Assembly (NCBI GenBank): GCA_905182985.1
Contig: CAJJDN010000065.1
Location: forward strand, 28,522-92,521
DNA length: 64,000 bases
Direction: 5' to 3'
Source: Paramecium sonneborni
Taxonomy: Eukaryota; Ciliophora; Oligohymenophorea; Peniculida; Parameciidae
The translations under genes and the position numbers were made by a program. Below are positions 24,634 through 37,831 of this stretch, piece after piece; within the stretch, counting starts at the first letter, position 1; the number at the start of each line of letters is the position of its first letter. Under the pieces are notes generated by a model that was given only the letters and a program-made list of their open reading frames with translations, did no database searches and was not told the origin of the DNA.

Positions 24634-25995
24634 TAATTATTTAAAATAATTTAAAACTATTAATTTAGATAAATTTTTTTTTTCTAAAGTAGTATAAATT
24701 TTACTAATCTAAAATAATATAATCAAATTTAAAATAAAATTAGTTAAGTTCTATAGATTAAAGCAATGCTTTTTAATAACCTAAATCATACGAAATAGGG
24801 ATTCCAATTAAAGAGGGGAATAATGAAAACTTAAATAAAAAAGACCTCATGGAAAATTTACTTCTTTTTAAATACTAAATTTAAACTCTTTTATTTAATA
24901 AAAAAATGAATCTTAAAAGAGACAATTATTGTCATCTAACTAATAATTATTTTATTAGGAAATATATTAGAAAGTTTCATATGCGAATATAATATTATTA
25001 TCTGCTGTAAAGGAGAAGCATTTTTCGAAATTGATAGAAATATTAGAATAGCTTGATTATGTTTTTAAAATAGAGTCTCTTTAATACTGAATCTTATCAT
25101 TTAATCTAAAATTCTTTTAATTAAATTTAAAGAGACAAATTTATTTAGAGAATATAAATAAACTATTTATAATCAAACGAAGTTGTTGTATTCATAATAT
25201 TATAATTAAATCAGTTAATTTTTAAATTCCAATAGTTAAGGTCTTTTAGATGGCAAAGATCCATCAATATAATCATCAAAGTGATAATGGTCTTTAAATA
25301 AAAAGCCAAAATAGTAATTGAAAGTTAAATCCTCCAAGAAAAAAGAATCCTTATGAGTATTTATGTAATCTTTTATGTTTAAAGTTATAGCTCTTCGTTG
25401 TGAAAATGGTGCAATCACTGTTAAGGAATTTCGAAAAGCCAGTTATTTTGGAGTTCTGTTGACCTTCTTAGGGGATTTTAAGTTCTTTGACTACTTGTTT
25501 AAATTTAGATGATCATTATAATGTTTTTGATAATAAAATCTGTTATGTTTTTATAAAATATCAAATAATTATTACAATAAAGTCAAGAGCAATGCATTAA
25601 ATCAATTATGATCATTTGAATTTGAAAATTTGATATAATTTGACTAGATAGTAATAAATGGCTATGTGATATGTTATATAAGATTAGAATATAAGAATTT
25701 CAAATTCAAAAAAATTTACAATGAGCCTGAGAGTTTGATATTTATTTATCATTTTAATTAAATCAAAATACTCAAATATTGTTTCAATTGTGAAAAAATG
25801 AATAAAAATATTTGTCTGAAAATAAAGACTTAGTTAACAATTTTGTTAATGTTAAATAATAAAAGCACGGGCATTTTGAAAGAAAACACCATGAAATAAC
25901 TTAGATAAATTTAAAGAAAAAATGAGTAAAATATATATAATAAATATAAATATTTGTTATAAAATAACTTAATTGAACTTTGATTAATAAAAGAA
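24634..25995. other. Unresolved stretch with coding-like pieces on both strands
   Basis: Plus strand from about 24770 to 24980 reads like protein (pieces GIPIKEGNNENLNKKDLMEN and FNKKMNLKRDNYCHLTNN) and another frame continues near 25005-25070 (AVKEKHFSKLIEILEQLDY), which suggests a gene with unidentified introns divergent from the TLDc gene. Minus strand 25236-25450 is also open (MIAPFSQRRAITLNIKDY) and looks protein-like. I could not build one consistent model or recognise a family. A plus frame at about 25640-25980 is open but featureless. Confidence 0.35.
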
Positions 25996-26979
25996 TCATT
26001 CTTTATGATAATGTCTTTTCAATCTTGCAAAATAACTTTCTGCTACTTTTTAAAATGTATCAATTCCAGTTATTCTCTCTGAATCCCAAAGATCTGACCA
26101 TCCATTTACTTCTAATACTTATAACCCATAAACTTCTGAATCTAAAATATCAACTCCTCCAACAGTTAGATAGGGTTCAATAGCATTAACAGCCTTTAAA
26201 GCAATTTCCTCATATTTTTTGAATTAATCCATTTTATTGACTAATTTCAAAGATTCATGGTAACCATTATTGGACCTAAAATCCTAAAATATATATAATA
26301 ATTTTACAGATCCAGTATCACTAAATTCACAAGCCAATATTAATTAACCATTCATACAAAGTGCCCTAACTGATTTTCCAATAGAATCAGGAATAAACTT
26401 TTAAATAACTGATTAATGATTCTTCCAAACTTCTTTTGATGCCATACTAATTATTTCATCTTGTCCTCTAGCTAATTAGACTCCATCTCCACCATATCCA
26501 TCTAATGCTTTTACAACTCCTCTTTCTTATTAAGCAAAATTAGATCTGACAGTCTGTTTTATTGAATTTACTGTGAAAGCAGCCATACTCTTTGGAATTG
26601 GTACTCCATGTTTAGCAAATCTGAGTCCTTAGAGTAACTTACTTTACAAAATCTTTTCAGCATTTGTAGAATGTAAAGTAACTTTACCAGCAGACTCTGC
26701 TGCTTCAATTAAGTAATTAAAGTCCTACATATGTTTAGGACTCATGTAACCCCAATTCATTATGCCATCAAACTCTATTAATTCTCCTTTGTTAAAGAAT
26801 GAAATTTTCTATAAATATTTAGGATTTCAGATTACTCCTCCTTCCCATTCAAAATATAGATCTTCTAATTCGACTTAAGTTACTTCAACTCCCAATTTTC
26901 TTAGGCAATTTTGTAATCTGTCATCCAATTCTGTGAAGAATACTGGATCTGCATTTCTTATATATATCACTTTAAACAT
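25996..26979 (-). CDS. RimK-like ATP-grasp ligase
   Basis: Start ATG 26979 (MFKVIYIRNADPVFF), introns at 26809-26835 (27, with TGA) and 26284-26307 (24, in phase), stop 25996-25998: about 310 residues. The N-terminal ~110 residues form a pre-ATP-grasp fold (FDGIMNWGYMSPKHMQD). The ATP-grasp core follows: KLLQGLRFAKHGVPIPKS, ATP lysine region VVKALDGYGGDGVQLA, SVIQKFIPDSIGKSVRALC, DFRSNNGYHES, and the metal site GGVDILDSEVYGLQVLEVNG. The DFRSN and LEVNG patterns are those of RimK-type amino-acid ligases (RimK, LysX), which join a carboxylate to an amine using ATP. The substrate cannot be read here. The downstream gene boundary is short. Confidence 0.8.
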
Positions 26980-27193
26980 TTTTGATACAATTATTATTTA
27001 ATCACAAATAACAATTCCTATAAATAGTTTGAGATAATCATTTTAGAAATGTAATTTTCCTAAATTGTTCATTTCATCAATAATTCTTAGGATACAACCA
27101 GAATAACAATTTTATAATATGATATAACTTTAAAATGTAATTAAAATAAATTAGAATCTATATTTACAATAATTTTGGTTACAAATACCTCAA

Positions 27194-28444
27194 TCATAAA
27201 TCTTCATCTTAAATTACGAGAAAATCATTTTCGTCTATTCCAACAATAATTGAATTTGGAGTAATTCTATTAATATAACCAAAAATTTTATCATTATTAT
27301 AATTCTTTTTAATTTCTTCTACAGTAGTAAAGAATTTATCTAATTCCATTTAATTTTAGCAATAGAATCCTAATGCTATTGATGGACTCATTGATTCTTC
27401 ATTTATGTATTTTACATCTTTACAAAAGAAGGTCTCTTTCAGCATCAAAATATTTCCTCTGTTTATATGTTCTTAAATATAATGAGGATCCAAATATATT
27501 AATTTCTTATTCACTCTTCCAAGTATGTAATATGCTTTATCATCTTTTCCACCTATAATCCCTTAAAAATATGGTAAATCTATTAAATCATTTAAAAATG
27601 GTAAATAATCCTTATTTATTTCTTCCAATCCAATTCTTGTTAATAAAAATATTGCCAATGATTTTGGTTGTTATTTTTAGCAAATATTGCATATTTTAGA
27701 TATTTCTTTAGTCTTATCCATTTTTATTTCATTTATGATATGTTCACAATCCATTTAAAGACCATACATTTCACAATACAATCTATCATACAATAAATTA
27801 TCTGAAATAGAAATTTATAAATCTTCACTTCCTTCTAATGGTTTTAATTAATGTAATTATAAAAATGCATTCAAAACCTAATCTGGTCTATACCATTAAC
27901 AGGGTTTTGTAGAAAATTTTATTTGCGAAATAGTTTCTATCTTTTGTATTGAATAAGGACTTAAACAAACTTTTAAATCATTTGTTAACAATTTTTTATG
28001 TTCATCATCATCATCATCAGCAAAAGCACACAGTAATTTATATTAATAATCTTTGCTATGCTATTTCTTTTACCTAATATGAACTCTTAATATCTAAGCC
28101 CAAATCATTTAACCTGACCTTAGCATACAACCCCAACCAGCATCAGATGTTTACTAACTATCTAAAAATAAATGTAATATAATACTTAATATTTAAGGAA
28201 AATTCTTTCGATAAGTAAACCAAATTGTTCTACTATACATTTATTGAATAAGTTCTTTTTTTTTCTAATTGATCAAACAATAAAAATACCTCTGATGGAA
28301 GATTTTTTATACTGAATCCTAGAATGCTTATTACTGCATCTACTAATTCTTTGTTATTTATATCCTCTTTACTACTTTGTTACCAGGAATATCTATTACA
28401 AATTGTATGAATAAATACTTTAAATTTAGCAGTGATTAAAACAT
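27194..28444 (-). CDS. ATG4: Autophagy cysteine protease ATG4 (peptidase C54)
   Basis: Start ATG 28444 (MFQSLLNLKYSWQQ), introns at 28393-28418 (26), 28265-28289 (25) and 28162-28185 (24), stop 27194-27196: 391 residues, a usual ATG4 size. The catalytic Cys lies in TSDAGWGCMLRSGQM, the first block of all ATG4 proteins. The Asp/His pair is in KKLIYLDPHYIQ after the conserved GGKDDKAYYILG. Near the C-terminus SMSPSIALGFYCQ matches the family. A poly-Asp run (ADDDDDEH) sits mid-protein. ATG4 processes and deconjugates ATG8 on autophagosome membranes in the cytosol. Only 130 bases separate it from the upstream helicase gene. Confidence 0.95.
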
Positions 28445-28574
28445 ATTTCCCTTAAATATGGAATTGTTATTATAATCTAATTATTAATGGTTTAATAATT
28501 TTGATATTAGAATTATGTTAAGAGTAATAAGTCTAGTTAATTGATAATAATGATATTGAATTAAAAATAGATTT

Positions 28575-29864
<1,290 letters not shown>

Positions 29865-29942
29865 AAATAAATTATTTAATTATTCATTACACAAGAACTC
29901 ACAATTATTCTTCTTTTTTTTAATATAATATTTTATATTAAA

Positions 29943-30601
29943 TCATTCTCTACTAGCCATAACATCTTCTGAATAGCTTTATCTTTCAACTATTAGTTTT
30001 TTTCCTTCAAATCCTTAAGATTGTCCTGGTTCAAATGGGGCAGCTCTTCTATTTCTATGATATTTTCTAAATTATTCTCATAATATTCTTTACATAAATT
30101 CTAATCTGTTTAAATTTTGCATAGCTCCTTATGGAAAATAATGATGTGGTGTATGTGATTGATTATCTGTTCCAGGTTATTAATAAAATGGCTAAACAAA
30201 ATATGAATGTCCAGTTCTTGATGGAGTCTCATCATATACATGTGCCATCCAACCATGCCATACTGGAGGAACTCTATCTCCAAGAGTATGCCATGGATTA
30301 AAATAATCATTATATTCAACCCATCTTCTCTAATTTCTATCTAAAAATTGCTCTTTTAAAAACCATACGTGTGACATCAAAGTCTTCATAATATTTATTC
30401 CCAAATTAATCTTAACCAACACATTAAATAGGCCCATTTTAACCTCCTGCATAATGACTTGATCTAGATTAAGCTCGGTGCATTCTTATATATGTCTACC
30501 AAAATCCTAAAGTTTACTATCTTATAACTACCTTCCCTTCGAACTAATGTCCAAAATTTTGGAGTTAGCATTTAGTTTAATGTCCATGCCCAAAGTCCCA
30601 T
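29943..30601 (-). CDS. NDUFA12: NDUFA12-like accessory subunit of mitochondrial complex I
   Basis: Start ATG 30601 (MGLWAWTLNQMLTPKFW), introns at 30507-30531 (25), 30341-30368 (28) and 30067-30093 (27), stop 29943-29945: 192 residues. The family core is clear: GQDQFGNKYYEDF, RRWVEYNDYF, and the conserved DRVPPVWHGWMAHVYDETP, the signature of NDUFA12 (B17.2). After it come ~70 residues rich in His, Pro and Arg. The protein is a peripheral matrix-arm subunit of NADH:ubiquinone oxidoreductase. The N-terminus is basic and could act in mitochondrial import. The gene lies 78 bases upstream of the eIF4A-III start, on the same strand. Confidence 0.9.
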
Positions 30602-31669
30602 CTTATTTTATATTTTATATAATAAATCAATTTAATCCAAATTTCATAAACAATAGAATTTGAAAATATTTCCAAATATATTTCAAAGACTTATAAAGAA
30701 GTAATGCTACTTTCACTTCAGACTTACTCTCCCTATTTTTTTACAGATGTAATACAATTTATTTATTAATAGATTCTACATTATCATTTTAGATTGATTA
30801 CATCTAATCTTTATTTTAATTAATTAAGATTCTTTAAAATTGTTTGCTTCTTGTTAAATAGCTTTTATTTTAAATCTTAATAACCTACCATCTAAATTAA
30901 TAATAATTCTTTATATAATAGTTACAATTATTGTGTAGTACTGAGTTCCTTTTTAAATTATTTCAATCTTTTCCAACCTTTTAAAATGTTTAACTTTTTA
31001 CACTTTTTAAGAAGGATCTCTTTAACTTTTAAACTGAATAGAATACATTAAAATAAAATAAGAAAACCCTCTATAAATACAAGTTAAGAAAAATTAACAT
31101 ATCATATTAATACTGGTTGAGTTCCTTCTTGATATCTAAGTTTCATATTGAAATCTTTGATGTTTATTAAAAATATTTTATTACAACATTAAATTAATCC
31201 CTAAACAACAAAACAAAACTCATTTTATTGAGATTATTTTTTCTGATTAAATTTTACATAATAAATAAAATTTAATTGTAAAAATTTGGAATAACCATAA
31301 GGGATGAAGATAGAACAATCGAAGAATGCTAAAAAGCATCTTCAAATGGAACATTTAACACTGTAAAAAAATAATAATCATTTTAATTTTTTGTTTGAAT
31401 TGTAAATTAAGCTCAGGGTAATTAATTAAGCTACTTAATAAGAATTAAAGAAAAATAATATATTAAATTTAAAATAGCCTTAAAATATTCAGCCTAAACT
31501 TAAAAAATTATTTCTAGTACTAATTTATTTATACTGATAAATTCTGATATTTTGGCGGTAAATTGGTGGGAAGGTTTAAGTTGGTTTATGTAATACAATA
31601 ATGATAGGAGTATATATTAATTTTGGATGAATAAGAATGTATTAATTTTGATAATTGAAGATTATATCC
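30602..31669. other. Divergent intergenic stretch with a weak minus-strand coding signal
   Basis: Two overlapping minus-strand frames between about 30700 and 31140 stay open and look protein-like. One is Lys/Leu/Gln-rich with coiled-coil character (LQLLYKELLLIQ, LKNLNQLKQRLDVINLK, stop at 30784); the other contains IINLDGRLLRFKIKAIQQEA. I could not decide between them or find a start and intron chain, so no gene is called. It also separates NDUFA12 (minus) from the CXC gene (plus), so promoters are expected. Confidence 0.35.
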
Positions 31670-32534
31670 ATGAGTGGTTTTTTCAAGTAAAAGCAACAAA
31701 ATGAATTTGAATGTAAAAAATATTAAAATTCATTTAGTTAAAACTCCAAAAAAAGTTTAGTAATAATAACTGGAAAATATTTCCACGATAGAAGTATTTG
31801 GATTAAAAGATTCTCCTTAAGTATTCCAAAATAAGTCAATATAAACATAAAAGAATGAATAAAAATTAGAAGAAAAAGTAAACAAAATAATAAGACGAAT
31901 CAAATTTGATGATGAGTAACTAGTTATTAAGAAAGATCAATCTCTTTTTCGATAAAAAAGAACAACTAATAAAGAATACAAAGGTATATTAAAAAATTAA
32001 TATTTTAGTTAATTCTTCATACACTTTAGATTTGATAAATTCAATAGAAATAAGAAGAGATAATGTAATAATAAATAAACTAGAGAAAGTATCTAGTCAA
32101 GAAGAGTAAAAATAAAATGTTAATTCATTAGTTAATAATAATATTAGAATGTCAGGAATGAATCAGTAACATGTAGATGTAAAAAAACAAAATGCATAAA
32201 GTATTATTGCGAATGCTTTTAATATGGATAAGAATGTTCATTCAAATGCGAATGTACTGGATGTTGCAATAAACAAGTAAAATAATCAAGTGGAAAATTC
32301 TAATAAGTAAGTCCAACAATAGAATATTAAGGATGTAAATGTCAGAAACAAAAGTATTTAATAATTTGCTATATATATAGTTGTTCTAAGAAATATTGTG
32401 AATGTCTAAAAAGGAACCAAAGATGCACAGATCAATGCAAGTGCATACATAATTGTAGCAATTAGTTACATTAAATAAAGCCTTAAATATTAGACTTTAG
32501 TTAATTATTAAGCCAATTTGAAGATAGGAATTGA
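31670..32534 (+). CDS. CXC-domain DNA-binding protein (Tesmin/TSO1/LIN54 type)
   Basis: Start ATG 31670 (MSGFFKQKQQNEFE), introns at 31794-31821 (28, AAG end), 31984-32008 (25), 32106-32131 (26) and 32354-32380 (27), stop 32532-32534: 252 residues. The N-terminal half is basic and low in structure. The C-terminal half holds two CXC (CRC) modules: first CRCKKTKCIKYYCECF ... CSFKCECTGCCN, then CKCQKQNCSKKYCECL ... CTDQCKCIHNCSN; the second appears only after removing the last intron. Such paired modules bind zinc clusters and recognise CHR-type promoter elements in LIN54/MuvB and TSO1 proteins, controlling cell-cycle genes. I infer a nuclear transcription regulator. The distance to the next gene is 201 bases. 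Confidence 0.88.
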
Positions 32535-32735
32535 TTTTTATCAAATCCATTGGTTTCAATTTGTTTAAATACAAAATAAATAATTTTATTAAATAAATTC
32601 TATTCTTAATGAATTAATTTTATGTATAACTAAATGGAAAAAGTGGTTTCATCTTGTCATAAAATAATATAGATAAATTGAAATGAACAGAAAATTATTA
32701 ATTAAAATAAATATTTGGAATAGTATATTTATAAA

Positions 32736-33700
32736 ATGAACATGTTCACTGCATCTCCAGAAAATAAAAGATAAATGGGATAATTAAAAGATATTTACAA
32801 TTTACCTCCAAAAGAATTTGGGCCTTAAGATGAGAATGTAATAGAATGTGAAGATGTATCAAAAGGTATCCTACTCTTTTATATTAAAGAGTTTAATTTA
32901 ATTGGAAGAGATGAAAAGGTTTATGCTCTTAAAGAGATTAATTTAAAATAAAACGATGAGTTTTATCCAATAAAAAGGGGAGAATTTGTAATAATAAGAG
33001 GACCATCTGGTGGTGGAAAAACAACATTCTTAAATTAAATAGGAACAATAGACACTCCAACTAGTGGAACAATAAGTTTATTAATAATTAATATGATAGG
33101 ATTATTGGGTTAAGAAGTCAATAAATTATCAAAAGATTCTTATTTAAGCGAACTAAGATTGACAACAATTGGATTTGTTTTTTAAACATTTAATTTAATA
33201 GCTACAATGACAGCTTATGAAAATGTAGAATTACCAATGAGAATATTGGCAAAATTAGTAAAATAATGATATATAAATAAAAGACAGACAAAGAAATAAA
33301 AAAGAGAGTTAGAGAATTATTAAAAAGCGTAGGGTTATAGGATAGAATGGATCATTTACCATCAGAATTATCTGGTGGTGAATAATAAAGAGTGGCAATA
33401 GCTAGATCTTTGGCTAATTCACCTTAGATTTTATTATTAGATGAACCTACAGGAGATTTAGATTCTAAATCAACAGTAGAAGTAATGGATATATTATTGA
33501 AACTTAATAATTTTGGATATGAAGAATCAAATAAAACACCTTGCACTATGATTATGGTAACTCATAATCCTGATCTTGAATGTTATGCTCATAGAATTAT
33601 TTATATTAAAGATGGAAAAATTGAAAAATAAGCTATAAATGAGAGATAATCTCCGTTAAGATATGAATAGTATCTACATTATCTTAACAGTTAAAATTGA
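32736..33700 (+). CDS. Free-standing ABC ATPase of LolD/MacB type
   Basis: Start ATG 32736 (MNMFTASPENKRQMGQ), introns at 32866-32889 (24) and 33258-33283 (26), both ending AAG, stop 33698-33700: 304 residues. One nucleotide-binding domain only: Walker A GPSGGGKTT (S-rich variant), Q-loop GFVFQTFNL, signature LSGGEQQRVAIARSL, Walker B ILLLDEPTGDLDSKS, H-loop MVTHNPD. The GFVFQTFNLIATMTAYENVELPM run and TGDLDS are typical of the bacterial LolD/MacB/FtsE group that powers lipoprotein export or mechanotransmission. No membrane domain is encoded here or nearby. It must work with a partner elsewhere or have a different role. Eukaryotic members exist in ciliates and other protists, origin unclear. 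Confidence 0.9.
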
Positions 33701-33832
33701 TTGTTATTAAATTTAATTTATGGTTTATTTAATAGAATAATTATATATATCTTTAAGAGGGAACACATCATTATAAAATCAAATTAATTTAGTTAAACCT
33801 TATCTTAAAAAATAATTATATAAATAATTAAT

Positions 33833-35228
33833 ATGTTTGATGAAAAGTAATATGATGCAGTATAATCTTAAAATGTAGGATCAAATGAATTTGGATCCAA
33901 TAATATACTTGATGAGAAATAATTGGGGCCTGCTCCATAAATTGAAATCAATTTAGAATATAAACCAATAACTATTGATCAAATGCAAAAATAAAAGGTG
34001 GTACCGAAAAAATAATCGTCTTATAAAGGGGCAGTTTTAACTCTTTTTAAAACCTTTGTTGGTTCAGGCATACTAGCATTACCTTATAGTTTTGCATAAG
34101 GAGGATATATTCTATCAACTATAGTATTTGTGCTTCTAAGTTTACTAATAAATTATTAGTAAGTTAACTTCATTATGATGGCTGATAAATATAGATAACC
34201 GAATTAACTCTTGGATTATTCAAAATTCATAGAAATTACATTAGGTGCAACATATAGATCTTTAAGTAAATTAATTGTAGGTAGTATGTAATGGGGATGT
34301 TGTATAAGTTATGTTATTTTTTTTATGGAGTTTTTTGAAATCGCCTTTTATGGAAATGCTTAATCAACCTTTTAGCATTAATTATATTACTTATTAATTG
34401 CCCTGTTAATTTTACTGCCTATGACACTTATATAAAATATGGCTGTATTTACAAAAATTAGTGCTATAGCAAATTTATTAATAGTTTTCCCTTTGGCTAT
34501 GATTATGATTTCAGCCATACAAACAATAATAGATGAAAATTATCCTGAGAAATACAAAATGATTGACTTTTCAGGATTATCTACTATGATTGGAGTCTCT
34601 ATTTATTCATTTGAAGCAGTTGGAGTTCTTTTGAATATCCAATCATCAATGTAAAAGAAAGAAAAGTTTTAAAGATTATTATAAATAACTACAATAGGGG
34701 TTGTGTTTTTGTTTATTATATTCTCTTTAGTTTGTGGATATGGATATGGAAGAAATATCAATTAAATTGTATTATTTAATTTATCAGGTAATCACTTTAT
34801 GGCAATTGTATAAATAAGTTATGCAATTGGATTATTACTCTCATTTCCAGTATAATTATTGCCTGCATTTTAGATATTGGAAGAAAATGAAAGAGTTAAA
34901 TCTTTTGTAATAATTAAATATTAATTTTTAGATTAATAAAAGTTAAGATTAAGCGAACTGTAAAAGAATAATAATAAGAATGGTTTAAGTACTTCTTTTA
35001 AGTTTTATTGCTATGTTTATTCCCTAATTTGCTGTGTTTTTGTCTTTTGTTGGAGGATTCTCTGGAAGTGCTCTTTAATTCTGTTTTCCATTAATGATTT
35101 ATAGAAAAAATTTCTATGAAAGTTAACCAGTAAGATAAAGGACTACATATTGTTGTTTAATGATAGTAGGAATCATAATTGGAGGTTTTGCAGCTATAAA
35201 TTCTCTTATATTGTTAATTTAAGGATGA
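33833..35228 (+). CDS. Amino-acid transporter (AAAP/SLC36-38 family)
   Basis: Start ATG 33833 (MFDEKQYDAVQSQN), one intron at 34907-34931 (25), stop 35226-35228: 456 residues. A ~65-residue polar cytosolic N-terminus precedes the first segment, which has the family signature (TLFKTFVGSGILALPYSFA). About eleven hydrophobic segments follow; the intron lies in the loop before the last three (VLLLSFIAMFIPQFAVFLSF, SGSALQFCFPLMIY and MIVGIIIGGFAAINSLILL). ISAIANLLIVFPLAMIMI and GVSIYSFEAVGVLLNIQSSM are typical. These carriers move neutral amino acids, often with protons or sodium, at the plasma or vacuole membrane. Substrate cannot be read. It converges with the SNF2 gene, 66 bases apart. Confidence 0.92.
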
Positions 35229-35294
35229 TAAAGCTTAATGTTGATTTTGTAACCAATTAAATTATAAAATAAAAATAATAAATAAATTTATAAA

Positions 35295-37674
35295 TCAATT
35301 AGCATTTTAATCTAAAGGATCAATTTTAATTTATGGTATAGGTTATTAATTATTAAGTTTAATAAGTTATTTCTTTTATCCTGATTCAGTTGATTTACTA
35401 TCTCCATTTAATCGACTTTATAAATATTCATAACTTAATTTTAAAGGTGGTTTTCCATAAGATAATTATTAATTTTTTTCAATAACTTTTTAAATTTAGT
35501 TGAATTCTTTGTTATCTTCAATGACTTCTTTTTTAACTTTATTACTACTTAAATATTTATCCATTAATTATTGTTTAAGTGATTAACATTAATTTTTTAT
35601 TTAACTTGAAAGATCAACTTATCCATTTTTATTTGTTTCTTATTATAGACTTAGTTATTCTGATTCAGTTGGTTAATCTTATTTTTCTTTGGTTCTAGAT
35701 TCTAATAATTGATAAATCTCTTCCATATCATCTTCTGTTAAAGTCTAGAGAGAAGAAGATTACACATTGACTTCTTATAAAATAGATTCAGATTTATCTG
35801 TAAATAAGGATGGTTTAGATGCTCCTTTTATTAGAGCTTCTTCAGCTGAAAATTCTAATGCTCCTAAATTTTATTTTTATCCATCTATAAAATTCGAGAC
35901 TGTATTGATTTTATTTTCAATTTTATTAAAAATATGATCATCTAATGTTCCATCTCCAATAAGATAATGACAATCAACACATTAAGCTTAACCAATTCTA
36001 TGTGCTCTGTCTTCTGCTTACATCATAATTGCAGGAGTCCAATGCATTTCACCAAATACTATTGTAGAAGCAGCTGTTAAAGTAATTCCATAATTTGCAG
36101 ATGTAATACTCAATATAGCTATTCTTATTTCATCATTATTTTAAAACATTTATACATTCTAATGTCTCTATTCTATTCCTACACTACCATCTATCCTCAT
36201 ATATTATATTTCATTCTAAACACAATATTCTTAAACAGCATCTAAAACATCTTTATGATGAGCAAAAAACAGAAACTTTATATCATTCTCAAATAGAGTA
36301 TTAATATAATCTTTTATTGCTTTTATCTTTGCTTAACCTGTTAACATATAACATTTCTATAAAATTGTATTTACTGTAAACATTTAATCACTCTAATCTT
36401 TTGATTAATCCTAAAATATTGAGTCTTTATTTATAAGTTATTAAATATCCATATTTCCTAATTAGTGTAAGAGTGCTCCTATTTATTTAACTTAACTTGA
36501 ATCTCCTGCAATTCTGACTTTTACTCTTCTTTTTTCAGGTAATTAACTTAATACATCCTTTTTTAATCTTCTTATCATAATATAATTTGTTAATAAAAAA
36601 TGTAGTTCTTTTAAATTTGATGCACCATCAAAATCTATTCCTTTAGTAAACCTACTTAATTTTGGATCACAATATCTATATCCAAATTCTTTAAAATTAC
36701 CAAATATATCTGGTCTAATAATATTCAATAGATTAAATAAATCTTTCGGCTTTGCTAATGCAGGTGTACCAGTCAATAATATTGTTTACATACATTATCT
36801 AAGAATTGGAACACATGCTTAACTTCGAATAGCTTAAGAACTCTTTAAATAATGACATTCATCTGCTATACATATTGAAAACTTTCTATTCATTAAATTC
36901 TAAATTTTTATTTATATTATTTACTTCTTTAATTTTAGCACAAATATCATATGATACTATTACTATTTTTGCATTCATTCTTATCCCTTCTTTACCACAA
37001 TTAATTATTTATATCTCTGTCTTATGTATTTTCAACCAATGAATTATTTCATCCTACCAATTCAATCTTAAAGGTGATGGACACATTATTAATAATGGCC
37101 AATTTTATCTATACATACTTGCCAAAGCCAAAGATTATACTGTCTTACCAACACCCATATCATCTGCTATCAATATCCTTCCATTAAATTTTAAACCTTA
37201 TTTTACACAATCTCTTTAGTATTAATACAATGTTTCATGGAGTGTTTTATCTATTTTTTCATAACATATTTAATTATCATATTTTAATGTTATCAATTAA
37301 CCATTATCAAAATACTTTATTTCCTTCATATTCAGATTTTATAATTTTTACAATAATTGTGGCAACTATTTTATCACAACTTCTGTCTACTATTATCTTA
37401 ACTAATAATATTAATTCATTTTACGCTTGTTATCAAATTCTAGTAATTACCTATCGGTATTATCCAACCCTTCTCTCCATCCAAATTTTAAAAATACCCA
37501 TTATTTTACTAAAATCTTAATGAAGTACATTACTTTTATAAACGATTTTACATCCTCAGTAAAAGCTGTAAATGTTCCTGTCATGAACACTCTATTTTCA
37601 TCAAGCAATTGAAAATTTAACTCTTGTTTTTGTATTTACTAAAATTTGTTCTTATTTGCATTAGAATATTACAT
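35295..37674 (-). CDS. SMARCAL1: SMARCAL1-like HARP/SNF2 annealing helicase
   Basis: Start ATG 37674 (MQYSNANKNKFQQIQ), introns at 37509-37533 (25), 37402-37424 (23) and 36900-36924 (25), stop 35295-35297: 768 residues. Residues ~30-75 form a HARP domain (FMTGTFTAFTEDVKSF ... GWIIPIGNYQNLI), visible only once both 5' introns are removed. SNF2 motifs follow: Walker A DDMGVGKTVQSLAL, Walker B as DECHYL, MQTILLTGTPALAKP, RRLKKDVLSQLPEKRR, and in the C-terminal lobe RIDGSVGIEQRHQNVQ, LTAASTIVFGEMHWTP and QAEDRAHRIGQ. HARP plus SNF2 is the mark of SMARCAL1, which rewinds RPA-coated DNA at stalled forks. The last ~170 residues are Ser/Gln-rich, perhaps regulatory. Confidence 0.92.
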
Positions 37675-37831
37675 TGTATTTAATTATTTAATTTATTTTT
37701 TAACATAAAATTTAGAAAGAAAATAAAATAAACATGAATTGGTTGCTATTATTTTTACTAGTTCAAATCAAATAAAGTATTTTTATTTTATGAATTTATT
37801 ATTTATCAATACTATAAATTATAGAATCAAT

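Noticed and set aside
27373..27558. 61-residue plus-strand open frame MLLMDSLILHLCILH...
   Set aside because: It is antisense to ATG4 exons, which carry the catalytic residues; shadow.
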